The position numbers were made by a program, and so were the translations under genes. The notes under the pieces are model-generated. The model was not told where the DNA came from and ran no database searches. It worked only from the letters and a program-made list of their open reading frames with translations. A stretch of 64,000 nt of DNA from Alphaproteobacteria bacterium casp-alpha6 (lineage in GTDB: Bacteria; Pseudomonadota; Alphaproteobacteria; Rhodobacterales; Rhodobacteraceae): contig LFER01000006.1 of assembly GCA_001510135.1 (NCBI GenBank), forward strand, positions 50,076 to 114,075, in the 5' to 3' direction. Positions 1 to 8,731 of the stretch are shown here, one piece after another. Numbering within the stretch: position 1 is the stretch's first letter; each line of letters starts with the position of its first letter.

Positions 1-269
1 GCGATCAGGTTTCGCTTGTCCTGCCTGTTCAGGTAAAAGATGTAAATAAGGCTCTTGGGCAGCTCAAACTTTCTAAATTATTGGCGGGGTATCGCGGCAA
101 GCCTGCGGCTGAGCTCAGTCAGATTGCCAAAGCAGTGATGGCTTTGCAAGAATATGTTCTGGCGCATATAAACGAAGTTGAAGAAGTGGAAATCAACCCG
201 CTTATCGTGACGCCGGCAAGGTCGATTGCAGTGGATGCGCTGATCAGAAAAGGAGAGGCAGATGTCTGA
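1..269 (+). CDS. Acyl-CoA synthetase (ADP-forming type), C-terminal end only
   Basis: This is the last ~88 residues of a protein whose start lies upstream of the window; the open frame runs from base 3 to the stop at 267-269. The tail reads like the end of the ATP-grasp domain of acetate/acyl-CoA ligases, with the typical 'EVEINPLIV' strand that holds the metal-binding Glu and Asn. Such enzymes make an acyl-CoA from acid, ATP and CoA. Its stop overlaps the start of the CaiD-type hydratase by 8 bases, so the two are one operon, and the ligase may activate the acid used by that pathway. The substrate cannot be told from this fragment. Confidence 0.75.
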   Translation, partial: DQVSLVLPVQVKDVNKALGQLKLSKLLAGYRGKPAAELSQIAKAVMALQEYVLAHINEVEEVEINPLIVTPARSIAVDALIRKGEADV

Positions 270-1047
270 AACCCCGATAAAGACGCATAAAGATGGTCAT
301 ATCCTAGAGGTCACCATTGATCGTCCCAAGGCCAATGCCATTGATTTGGCGACCAGCCGCATTATGGGAGAGGTGTTTCGCGGGTTCCGCGATGACCCAG
401 AGCTTCGGGTTGCGATCCTGACAGCGACAAATGACAAGTTTTTCTGCCCGGGGTGGGATTTGAAGGCTGCTGCAGATGGCGATGCGGTTGACGGAGATTA
501 TGGGGTTGGCGGTTTTGGCGGGTTGCAGGAACTTCGCGGATTGAACAAACCCGTTATTTGTGCTGTGAACGGGATCTGCTGTGGCGGTGGGCTTGAAATT
601 GCGTTGTCTTGTGACATCATTCTGGCTGCAGAACACGCCACATTTGCATTGCCTGAAATTCGCAGTGGCACGATTGCGGATGCGGCAAGCATCAAGCTAC
701 CCAAGCGGATCCCATATCACATCGCAATGGAGATGCTTCTGACAGGCCGGTGGCTTGATGCCGAAGAAGCTGCCCGTTGGGGCATGATCAATCATGTTCA
801 CAAGAGCGAGGATTTGATGGGCGAAGCGCGCAACATGGCGGCTCTTTTGGCATCCGGCCCACCACTCGTTTATGCAGCTATCAAAGAGGTCGTTCGGGAA
901 TCTGAAGATATGAAATTTCAGGATTGCCTCAACAAAATCACCAAATCCCAGTTTGAAACGATTGATCGATTGTATCACTCTGAAGACCAACTCGAAGGTG
1001 CGCGTGCTTTTGCGGAAAAACGCGATCCTGTTTGGAAGGGGCGCTGA
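262..1047 (+). CDS. caiD: Crotonase-fold hydratase, CaiD (carnitinyl-CoA dehydratase) type
   Basis: A 261-residue enoyl-CoA hydratase/isomerase family protein of normal length. The oxyanion-hole strands are visible at 'FFCPGWDLK' (residues ~60-68) and 'NGICCGGGLEIAL' (~103-115). Glu112 and Glu132 ('LPEIRSG') sit where CaiD has its two catalytic glutamates, which favours carnitinyl-CoA/crotonobetainyl-CoA interconversion over plain beta-oxidation. An AGGAG-like ribosome site (aaaggagag) precedes the ATG. It is translationally coupled to the acyl-CoA ligase before it. In roseobacters such pairs serve carnitine or betaine-like substrates. The family call is firm; the substrate is inferred. Confidence 0.85.
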   Translation: MSETPIKTHKDGHILEVTIDRPKANAIDLATSRIMGEVFRGFRDDPELRVAILTATNDKFFCPGWDLKAAADGDAVDGDYGVGGFGGLQELRGLNKPVICAVNGICCGGGLEIALSCDIILAAEHATFALPEIRSGTIADAASIKLPKRIPYHIAMEMLLTGRWLDAEEAARWGMINHVHKSEDLMGEARNMAALLASGPPLVYAAIKEVVRESEDMKFQDCLNKITKSQFETIDRLYHSEDQLEGARAFAEKRDPVWKGR

Positions 1048-1052
1048 AAACG

Positions 1053-1694
1053 TTATTCGCGCAGCGCCTCATAAGAAATCATGACATGGGTTTGGTACTG
1101 AACACGTTGGGTGAGGCGATCATAATAGGCCCGCAGGTGAGGCAGATCTGCACGAGTAATATCAATATCAAAGTAGCGGTATAAGATGTGTCCAAGGCTG
1201 ATGTCGGCCAGCGAAAAGTCGTTTCCAGCCAAATATTCATTTTGCGACAGTTGATGATCTGCAATTTTCAGACGATCTTCAAATTTAAGCACAGCCTGTC
1301 TGATGGCATCGTAATTGCGTTTGGCCGCCGGAGTGCGTACGAGTGCCCAAAAAATCGGGACCGTAAAATTTGTAGCAACGCTGATCTTTGACCATTCTGC
1401 CCATTTGTCAATCTGTGCCCGATCCGAGGGATCACATGGCCAGAAAGGGGCAGTTGCATAGCGATTTGACAAATAACGCAGGATTGCACCGCTTTCCCAA
1501 AGGGCAGGACCGCTTGAGTCCACGAGAACGGGCACCGTACGATTGGGGTTCATAGCGATGAAATCAGGCGTATCGGTACCGCCAAAGCGATGACCGATGT
1601 CATGACGGTGACATGACAACCCCAGTTCGGCGATGCACCACATCACCGCCTGTACGTTTGAGGAATCCGCACGCCCGTATACCGTGAGCATCAC
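1053..1694 (-). CDS. Glutathione S-transferase family protein
   Basis: A 213-residue protein with the two-domain GST layout: an N-terminal thioredoxin-like fold beginning 'MLTVYGRADSSNVQ', where Ser11/Ser12 lie at the usual catalytic region, a cis-proline segment 'NRTVPVLVD' and the 'ESGAILRYL' glutathione-binding motif around residues 66-74, then an all-helical C-terminal half. It is cytosolic and probably conjugates or isomerises a small electrophile with glutathione. It converges with caiD with only 5 bases between them and no visible terminator. The specific substrate cannot be read from the sequence. Confidence 0.85.
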   Translation of the reverse strand: MMLTVYGRADSSNVQAVMWCIAELGLSCHRHDIGHRFGGTDTPDFIAMNPNRTVPVLVDSSGPALWESGAILRYLSNRYATAPFWPCDPSDRAQIDKWAEWSKISVATNFTVPIFWALVRTPAAKRNYDAIRQAVLKFEDRLKIADHQLSQNEYLAGNDFSLADISLGHILYRYFDIDITRADLPHLRAYYDRLTQRVQYQTHVMISYEALRE

Positions 1695-2553
1695 ATACCC
1701 ATCCCTTCTGTTTATTTTGACGCTTTGCTAACTATGGCTTTTGGGGCGTCCTTTTGCAGCATCAATCCGCAGTTTGCACATCGGTTACGCGAAATAAACC
1801 ATTTTTGATGTATCAAAATAATTTTTGGCGCCTTGAGTGCTTTCGCAACAAGACACCCACAACACAGCATACTTCACCAAACTTGCCTCTGCATTGAGCG
1901 CGATACCATAAGGTAAATTCGCGTCTAATCCTTCTGCATTCGAAGCCTTCATGCGAAAATTCATTTCCGAGGATCTGAATCTTCAGCCAATTCAACTCGA
2001 CGCCAAAGTCCTAAGATATTGAATCTAAGATACAAATCTTATTCCTTTTGCAAGCATGGCTGGTATTTTTTCTCTGATCTACATTCTGCTTGGCTGACTT
2101 GTCCTCCGCGAAGGAAGTTCAGTCGGTTAAGCGGGATGTCTCCAAATTCAAATACCCCGCAGTAAGCTTACGTTTACGATAGCGCAAAAAATTTGTATCA
2201 CAAAGATAATTATTGTTATCCACAGGCATACCCACAAGTTTTCTTAACTTATCCACCGAATTGGTGTTTTGGGCTTCTTTTATTAAGCGCACGCGCGGGG
2301 AAACATGTTTTTTTTGCGATTCGCATCTGTGATGTTCTCCATGATTGCTCCAAAGTAATAAGCACACTAGGGTGTGAGACCTTTTGATTAGGTATTTCAA
2401 GCTGGATTGGGCATTTTAAGCCGTCTTGGGTTTCAAAACTGGGCATTCAAAACGTCTAAAAAACTGGGATAATGGCTTTTTTGGGGGGAGCAAATCGCTA
2501 AACAAAAATAATTTCGGCCGCTCACCGTTATGGAAATGGAATATGCGTAGAAC
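1695..2553. other. Long AT-rich intergenic stretch without a convincing gene
   Basis: About 860 bases lie between the GST start and the flagellin start. Several short frames exist on both strands (for example 2119-2400 minus and 2193-2387 plus), but none has a family signature, a good ribosome site or protein-like composition. Part of it should hold the promoters of the divergent GST and flagellin genes; no clear sigma-28 or sigma-54 promoter was recognised. Confidence 0.5.
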
Positions 2554-3447
2554 ATGCTGAGTATAAATACAAATTTGTCAGCTCAAATTGCATCCGCTGC
2601 CGCCACTGCTTCTCAGTCGGCAGCGGGTGTTGCTATGGAGCGCCTTTCAAGTGGTACGCGGCTTAACAGTGCAAAAGACGACGCTGCGAATGTGGCTATT
2701 TCCAGTAGATTGCATAGCGAAGCGACAGGGCTGAACATGGCCGTTAAAAATGCCATGGATGCTCGATCTCTTTTGAGCGTAGTCGATGGCGCTTATGTTG
2801 AGGTTGAGAAGAACCTGCAAAGATATCGGGAAATTCTTATATATGCAAAAAACGATACGTTAAGCGAGAGCGACCGAAACGCATTGTTCGAAGAGGCGTA
2901 ACAACTTGCTCTTGAAAACGAGAGGATACACGAAACGACAACCTGGGGAAGTCAATCTGTTTTTGCGCAAGACAATTCTACCGTCGTTTCATTTTCTTCT
3001 CAGATTGTTTTTGGTGTTCCTGTGGTGCTTGAAAATTCTCAGAACAGCACCAAATTTGAGTTTTTGGTCGGACCATCGGCCGAAGCGGAAAATAGGGTTT
3101 CCATAGACATTCTGAATTTGAGAGACAGAGTGTTTTCAGGATCTGGGAAAATTATAGATTCTACGCGCGTAGACAGTACCATGAGCTTGATTGATGCTGG
3201 TTTGACCAACTTGAGTGAAGACCGTGCAAAAGTTGGTTCTTTCTTGAATAGGATTGATCACACGATTTCAAATTTGACGTTGACCTCGGTGAATATTCAG
3301 GCAGCAAAGGGCCGTATCGAAGATGCTGATTTTGCGACAGAATCTACGGTATTGGCGCGCCAAATGATCTTACAACAGGCGTCCACAGCGATGCTAGCGC
3401 AGGCCAATGCATCTAAGCAAAACGTCTTGTCCTTTCTGCAGGGATAG
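2554..3447 (+). pseudogene. Flagellin gene interrupted by an in-frame TAA
   Basis: Two open stretches, 2554-2898 and 2902-3444, lie in the same frame and are separated only by TAA at 2899-2901. Together they encode a flagellin of about 297 residues. The N-terminal D0/D1 part has 'SINTNLSAQIAS' and 'MERLSSGTRLNSAKDDAAN'; the C-terminal part has 'GRIEDADFATES', 'ARQMILQQASTAMLAQAN' and the usual final 'VLSFLQG'. In the family the segment after 'RNAL' reads like AEV-QQL, so the stop most likely replaces a Gln codon (CAA to TAA); the next codon is CAA. The central variable domain is short. No other flagellar gene is in the window. Termination at the TAA would remove the C-terminal D0 helix needed for export and polymerisation. 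A sequencing error is the alternative. Confidence 0.85.
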
Positions 3448-3820
3448 GTTTGATTACCAGCACAGATACGAACTTTTGACTCTGACTCAGTCGTTTGCGC
3501 TTTTCGTTTTGCGTCATGAACAAGTTTGACTGCGCGTTGGTGCTTATTTTTGCACGAGGGCTGGTATTTGAACAAGAAACCCACCCCAAAGCGTCAGCTC
3601 TGAAGGCGCATAAGAAGACCTCTGGAAAATAACCCAGGCGTCACGGTTTTCTGATACGGGCAAGGCATCACTTTTTTAATTCTTTGCTCAATTTTGTGGA
3701 TCAAACAGAGGGACTGTTGAAACGTTTTTAAAACACGGTATGCGGAGTGTTGGTACAAATAACGCGTCATAAAAGGCACAATCCGCTGAACGCCCCGGCA
3801 ACTCTGCTAATCTCCTCGAA
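3448..3820. other. Intergenic stretch between flagellin and a regulator
   Basis: About 370 bases with no believable gene; the short minus-strand frames here lack family features. It should contain the transcription ends of two convergent genes, but no strong hairpin with a T-run was found. Confidence 0.45.
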
Positions 3821-4813
3821 TTAGGCGGCATATTTTCCGTCAAAGGATTTTTTACGGGCGATGGACGGCTGAATGCCAAATTTCTGTCTGTACCATTTGG
3901 TAAGCAGGGTAACATTGGAAAACCCGCAGGCGACTGAGATTTCTGAAATAGACAATTCTGTTTGTATTAACAGTTTCTCGGCTTGCTCCAATCGCAATGA
4001 ACGATAAACCTGCAACGGAGATTGACGCAATTTTTCGCCAAATGACCGTTCAAGACGGCGCGGAGAAACTGCCATAATGCTCGCGATCTGTCCAACGGTT
4101 AGCGTATCTTCTAGGTGATCAAGCATAATGTCCAAAGCCTCGCTCACCACTGGGTTGCCTTCGGCTAACCGCTTATAATGCCAGTGTTCCCGAGAACGCG
4201 TCGAAGAATGATCTGAACTGAGCCCCAGCTGCGCCCGTAACGCGCCTGCGATGAAGTTCCCCTCAAGCGCACCCACAAGGTCAATCATCATTTCAATGCC
4301 GGCGGCGGGACTAACAGCGCTGCTGATAGAGGGTTGATGGCACGTGTTTTCTTCATGAAAGTCGCAAAGATAACCCCTTTCCTTGACCGCGGCACGAAAC
4401 TCTGGATGGACTGAGGTTTTTTGGGTTTTCAAAATCGAAGCGCTCAGGGGAACAAAGATGGCAGATCCGATAATACAAACACGCGCGGCCGTGCGCAGCG
4501 TGCAGCGAAATTGGGGCAGGTCATCTTCAGAAACGTGCCAGGGATCATGTATTCCGCCTGCAAGAACCAATGTCTGTTTTGATGTGCAGAGCTTTGTTGT
4601 GTCGGAAAGTTCTTTGGCATCCACATGCGTCCAGCTAAAAACCGAATTCCCGATCAATGCATTTGCCGAGCGCAGAACATCGATGCATCCATCTGCCGCG
4701 AAACGGGTCATGTCATTTTGCGAAACGAAAACAAAATCGCGCGTTACGCTGCGAAGCGCTCCAAGAGCGTCTGCGCTGGGATGTTCAGAGGGATTGACTT
4801 TCTTTAGATACAT
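3821..4813 (-). CDS. GlxA-type transcriptional regulator (GATase-1-like + AraC HTH)
   Basis: A 330-residue protein. Residues ~25-195 resemble the DJ-1/PfpI-like class I amidotransferase fold used as a sensor in GlxA/GbdR-type regulators. Residues ~225-325 form a double helix-turn-helix AraC domain ('LTVGQIASIMAVSPRRLERSF', then 'ISEISVACGFSNVTLLTKWY'). The sensor domain is more divergent than that of the second such regulator at 10016. The ATG has a good GGGAGGA site 8 bases upstream. It follows soxG by 48 bases on the same strand and may be cotranscribed with the oxidase operon, so control of that operon by a methylated amine or its product is the likely role. Confidence 0.85.
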   Translation of the reverse strand: MYLKKVNPSEHPSADALGALRSVTRDFVFVSQNDMTRFAADGCIDVLRSANALIGNSVFSWTHVDAKELSDTTKLCTSKQTLVLAGGIHDPWHVSEDDLPQFRCTLRTAARVCIIGSAIFVPLSASILKTQKTSVHPEFRAAVKERGYLCDFHEENTCHQPSISSAVSPAAGIEMMIDLVGALEGNFIAGALRAQLGLSSDHSSTRSREHWHYKRLAEGNPVVSEALDIMLDHLEDTLTVGQIASIMAVSPRRLERSFGEKLRQSPLQVYRSLRLEQAEKLLIQTELSISEISVACGFSNVTLLTKWYRQKFGIQPSIARKKSFDGKYAA

Positions 4814-4861
4814 CTTTGTTTCCTCCCTTTAGATTTCGAGCACGCTCAGTTTCATGTCACT

Positions 4862-5437
4862 TTACAAAACATTCTCTATGGATGTTTCGATTGCATGCAA
4901 AAATGATTTTGCCGATGAACTGGCAGACATGAGCGTGTATTCGTCATCAGAATTTCGAATTATAACGGTGCCCAAATGTTCCATCACCGTTCTTGCGAGG
5001 GCCCCGACTTCAAAAGAGCCGGGGTGAAGATCAATCGGACAAATCCGCTCCAGCGCGCGAAGGCTATCGGGACCTCTGATCGTCAGGCTGACCCAGACAT
5101 CGCTCTGGTCGGTGGTGAAGACTGTCCCGGCGAGTTTTTCAGACAGGGCCCTATGCGCGCCATGCCCATCGGGTTGCTTATCCATCAGACAAAACAATTG
5201 GTCTTTTCCAAGCCGCAGCAAAGTGGTTGCGCCATCCTCTGACTGTGCAGCGGTTCCTACGGAGGGAAGATCCAGTTTCAAAACAGATTTGATTGTCTTT
5301 TCAGCCTGAGCTTCCCCCCCAAGGGGCAATGCGAAAGAAGCAATCGCGCGGTCAGTTACTTCTGTCACAACGACGGTGCCATAATCTTTGTGAAATCCAC
5401 CCAAAAACGCATCTGCTTTCAAAGAAAACTCAGCCAC
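4862..5437 (-). CDS. soxG: Sarcosine oxidase gamma subunit family protein
   Basis: About 191 residues if translation starts at the GTG at 5437-5435, which sits just after a GGAGGG site and overlaps the soxA stop by 8 bases; a longer frame to 5545 would run deep into soxA and is unlikely. SoxG is the gamma subunit of heterotetrameric sarcosine-oxidase-type enzymes. It has a GcvT-like fold and packs against the alpha subunit. The family-typical stretch 'VWVSLTIRGPDSLRALERICPIDLHP' region (residues ~110-135) is present. It is the last oxidase gene in the soxB-D-A-G order. The holoenzyme could be a sarcosine oxidase or an N-methylglutamate dehydrogenase (MgdD), which is homologous. Confidence 0.85.
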   Translation of the reverse strand: MAEFSLKADAFLGGFHKDYGTVVVTEVTDRAIASFALPLGGEAQAEKTIKSVLKLDLPSVGTAAQSEDGATTLLRLGKDQLFCLMDKQPDGHGAHRALSEKLAGTVFTTDQSDVWVSLTIRGPDSLRALERICPIDLHPGSFEVGALARTVMEHLGTVIIRNSDDEYTLMSASSSAKSFLHAIETSIENVL

Positions 5438-8378
5438 GTTGCAGCCCTCCCTCTGGATCATAGAAGTGAGGAGAAACAATTTCGGCCTCGACCTCAACTC
5501 CGCGGGCAGGATTGACGACGCGCACCACTTCTCCCATGCGTTCATGTCCGCGTTTTATAAAGCCAAGCCCGATAGAATGGCCAAGGGTCGGCGAATAGGC
5601 GACAGAGGACATCCAGCCCTGATCGTTTTCCATCGTGGCTGCATCCCCTTTGGTGATGAAATGGGATCCCGCCAAAAGTGCATCTGAACTGTTCACAGGT
5701 TTGAACCCGACAAGGCGGATAGCATCTGGCAAATTGAGCTCTGGACGCTGAGACAGCGTTTTGCCAATGCAGTCTTTTTTCGAACTTACAAATCCTCCAA
5801 GCCCAAGGTTGAGCGCGGTGGTTTGACCGTTAAGCTCATTGCCCGCCGCGTGGCCCTTTTCGATACGCATAACGCCGAGCGCCTCCGTGCCATAGGGCAC
5901 CGCGTTAAATTCGGCACCCGCCTTCATCAGCACATCCATCATGGAATTGCCGTATTTCGCGGGCACGGCAATTTCATAGGCCAATTCGCCTGAAAAGGAT
6001 ATTCTGAACAAACGGGCAGGGGTTCCACCACAGACACTGACCTCAGCGCAGGCCATAAACGGAAAGGCTTCGTTTGAAAGATCAAAGGGCGCATCAACGA
6101 CTTTGGCCAAAAGGTTGCGGGCATTTGGCCCTGCAACGGCAAATTGTGCCCATCCATCCGTCGTGGAAATGAGATGAACATCTAAGTTGGGCCAAAGACA
6201 CTGGCGTGCAAATTCAAGTCGGCGAAACACCAGCACGGCATTCGCCGTGGTGGTGGTCATAACAAAATGATTTTCCCCCAGCCGTGCGGTCGTCCCGTCG
6301 TCATAGGCAATGCCATCTTCGCGAAGCATAAGGCCATAGCGTACCTTACCAACAGGCAATTTTAAGAAGGCATTGGTGTACACATGGTTCAGGAATTCTG
6401 CAGCGTCCTTTCCTTGGATGTCAATTTTTCCCAAAGTTGTCACATCACAGATCCCGACAGAGGCGCGTGTCATTTCAACTTCGCGATCCACACTGTCGCG
6501 CCACCCTTTTTCGCCCGCGCGCGCAAACCATTGTGCGCGCATCCAATTACCCGTCTCGACAAATGTGGCGCCATTGGCCTCTGCCCAGCGGTGGCTTGGG
6601 GTCAGGCGATAGGGTCTAAAATCCTTGCCCCGCGCACGACCCGCAAGCGCTCCGATGGGAACGGGTGTGTAAGGGGGGCGAAAGATGGTGGTGCCTGTTT
6701 CGGAAATGGTTTTGCCCGAACATTCGGCCAGTATCGCAAGACCCGCAATATTGGAGGTTTTTCCTTGATCTGTTGCCATTCCAAGCGTGGAATACCGCTT
6801 CAGATGTTCAACAGAACGGAATCCTTCCTGATAGGAAAGCTTGATATCCTTGACCGTCACATCATTTTGAAGATCGACCCAAGCGCGCTTTTTGCTTTCT
6901 TTAACGTGCCAAAAGGCGATCCCTGACTGGGCCTCATCCTCAGCCACAGGAAGCGCGGCAGCTTTGGAGGACATTCCCAGATCCGTCAAAATGCCGGCAG
7001 TAACCTCCGATGCACCCTGCAAGGCTGATGACAGACCAAAGACACCGTTGGCGGCACCTGCAACGCGCATGCCCTCTGGCAGAACACCACTAGGGACAAA
7101 TGCAAGAATGTCTTCGTTCCAGACCGGTTTGCCGCGCTGGTGGCAGGTAAGATGGACTGTTGGGTTCCATCCTCCCGATACGGCAAGACAATCGGTTGTG
7201 ATCTTTCGGCCATTTTTCAAGGTAATCGATGAGAGCGCCTTGCGCCCCGCGGTATCAATAATACGCCCCCCTGTGATGACTTCTGTGCCGTATAAATCAG
7301 GTGGGCTGACCCCATCGCGGACATCGATCAATGCGCGCACTGTGACACCTTTGGCAATCAGATCGCTCGCTGTGCGCCAACCATCGTCATTATTGGTGAA
7401 GACGGTCACATTTTTCCCAGGCGCTACGCCAAAACGGTTGACGTAACTGCGCACTGCCCCTGCAAGCATGATACCGGGACGATCATTATTGGAAAAGGCA
7501 ATCGGGCGTTCCGTTGCACCTGCACAGAGTAAAGAGCGTTTGGAATAGATTCGCCAAAGAATTTGACGCGGCTTGCCGCCTGATGATTTCAGGTGATCTG
7601 TCACACGTTCCAATGCGCCAAAGACACCGTGATCATAAGCCCCATAGACGGTGGTCCGCGTCATGATGCGCACATTGGAAAGGCTCTGCAGTTCCGCTGC
7701 CACCTGTTCAGCCCAAATGCCGCCCTCCATGTCATCCAGTGCAAAGGTTTCGCTATTCAAACGGCCCCCGAGGCGAAAATCTTCATCGGCAAGGATCACA
7801 CGGGCGCCACTACGCGCCGCGGTCAGCGCGGCGATCAATCCCGACGGACCTGCCCCGATGATCAAAAGATCGCAATGCAGGAACCCTTTGTCATAGGTGT
7901 CTGGATCCTCTTTCATCGATAAAGTTCCAAGCCCTGCAGAGGCACGGATCATCGGTTCGTAGAGCTTTTCCCAAAAGGCTTTGGGCCACATGAAAGTCTT
8001 GTAATAAAAACCAGCGCTCAAAAAGGGAGCGGCAAGATCGGTGATCGCCATCAGGTCGAATTCAAGCGACCCTCGGTGATTTTGGCTGGTTGCGCTGAGC
8101 CCGTCAAAAAGCTCTGCCACGGTGGCGCGGGTGTTTGGCTCTTGTGCGGCCCCTGTACGCAATTGGACAAGCGCGTTGGGCTCCTCCGGTCCTGCAGATA
8201 GAATTCCGCGCGGGCGGTGATATTTGAAACTGCGCCCGACCAGTTTTTGACCATTGGCCAAAAGCGCAGAGGCCAGCGTATCGCCCGCATATCCTTCCAT
8301 CCGCTTTCCGTTAAAGGTAAAATGCATCGGAGAGGACCGGTCGATCAAACCGCCCGATATTCGGAAGCTCTGGCTCAT
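5430..8378 (-). CDS. soxA: Sarcosine oxidase alpha subunit family protein (or NMG dehydrogenase homologue)
   Basis: About 982 residues from the ATG at 8378, which overlaps the soxD stop in an ATGA; the frame extends upstream but homologues begin near 'MSQSFRISGG'. Domains in order: an N-terminal ferredoxin-like segment ('FTFNGKRMEGYAGDTLASAL', 'KYHRPRGI'), an NAD-binding Rossmann fold with 'LIIGAGPSGLIAALTAARSG' (residues ~170-190), a second nucleotide-binding domain, then from ~residue 590 a folate-binding GcvT-like half. Known enzymes oxidise an N-methyl amino acid at the beta subunit and pass the methylene group to tetrahydrofolate here. Length is normal and the frame intact. Beside glxBCD, an N-methylglutamate substrate is as plausible as sarcosine. 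Confidence 0.92.
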   Translation of the reverse strand: MSQSFRISGGLIDRSSPMHFTFNGKRMEGYAGDTLASALLANGQKLVGRSFKYHRPRGILSAGPEEPNALVQLRTGAAQEPNTRATVAELFDGLSATSQNHRGSLEFDLMAITDLAAPFLSAGFYYKTFMWPKAFWEKLYEPMIRASAGLGTLSMKEDPDTYDKGFLHCDLLIIGAGPSGLIAALTAARSGARVILADEDFRLGGRLNSETFALDDMEGGIWAEQVAAELQSLSNVRIMTRTTVYGAYDHGVFGALERVTDHLKSSGGKPRQILWRIYSKRSLLCAGATERPIAFSNNDRPGIMLAGAVRSYVNRFGVAPGKNVTVFTNNDDGWRTASDLIAKGVTVRALIDVRDGVSPPDLYGTEVITGGRIIDTAGRKALSSITLKNGRKITTDCLAVSGGWNPTVHLTCHQRGKPVWNEDILAFVPSGVLPEGMRVAGAANGVFGLSSALQGASEVTAGILTDLGMSSKAAALPVAEDEAQSGIAFWHVKESKKRAWVDLQNDVTVKDIKLSYQEGFRSVEHLKRYSTLGMATDQGKTSNIAGLAILAECSGKTISETGTTIFRPPYTPVPIGALAGRARGKDFRPYRLTPSHRWAEANGATFVETGNWMRAQWFARAGEKGWRDSVDREVEMTRASVGICDVTTLGKIDIQGKDAAEFLNHVYTNAFLKLPVGKVRYGLMLREDGIAYDDGTTARLGENHFVMTTTTANAVLVFRRLEFARQCLWPNLDVHLISTTDGWAQFAVAGPNARNLLAKVVDAPFDLSNEAFPFMACAEVSVCGGTPARLFRISFSGELAYEIAVPAKYGNSMMDVLMKAGAEFNAVPYGTEALGVMRIEKGHAAGNELNGQTTALNLGLGGFVSSKKDCIGKTLSQRPELNLPDAIRLVGFKPVNSSDALLAGSHFITKGDAATMENDQGWMSSVAYSPTLGHSIGLGFIKRGHERMGEVVRVVNPARGVEVEAEIVSPHFYDPEGGLQRG

Positions 8379-8662
8379 CTGTCCCGTCCCTTTGCTCTGG
8401 CGACATCGCGGGCCAGTTCGACATGCGTAATTTGGTGAGTAATCGTGTTGCGGGTCACTACAAGCCAAGACCTGTCGCCTTGTTCATGATACCAAAGCTC
8501 TTTGTGTTCGCCTGCGGGATTATCGCGCAGATACCCGTATTCATAAAACCGATCCGCCGCATCGGGCGCATTGGGATCTGGGCGCTCAATGAGGCTTTCA
8601 TCGCCGAGGTAGACGAATTCTGCGGCGTCACGAGGACCAAGGAGAGGGTGGTTTATGATCAT
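8375..8662 (-). CDS. soxD: Sarcosine oxidase delta subunit family protein lacking zinc cysteines
   Basis: A 95-residue protein with the delta-family pattern ('EFVYLGD', 'RDNPAGEHKELWYHEQGDRSW', 'VVTRNTITHQI'). In structurally studied heterotetrameric sarcosine oxidases the delta subunit binds zinc through two N-terminal cysteines (C-x2-C), a histidine near 59 and a cysteine near 63. Here the matching positions are Pro6, Gly9, His59 and Asp63, and the whole protein has no cysteine, so it cannot bind zinc in that way. It lies between soxB and soxA and overlaps soxA by 4 bases. The same variant may occur in N-methylglutamate dehydrogenase-type complexes. Confidence 0.85.
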   Translation of the reverse strand: MIINHPLLGPRDAAEFVYLGDESLIERPDPNAPDAADRFYEYGYLRDNPAGEHKELWYHEQGDRSWLVVTRNTITHQITHVELARDVARAKGRDR

Positions 8663-8731
8663 GCCGTGCCTCTTTCTTTATGCCTGCAGCGGTTACACGC
8701 GGGAAAAATTATTGTGAAAAATCCTGTCATA

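Noticed and set aside
2119..2400. 93-residue minus-strand frame upstream of flagellin
   Set aside because: No family signature, odd composition, no good ribosome site, and overlapping frames on the other strand.
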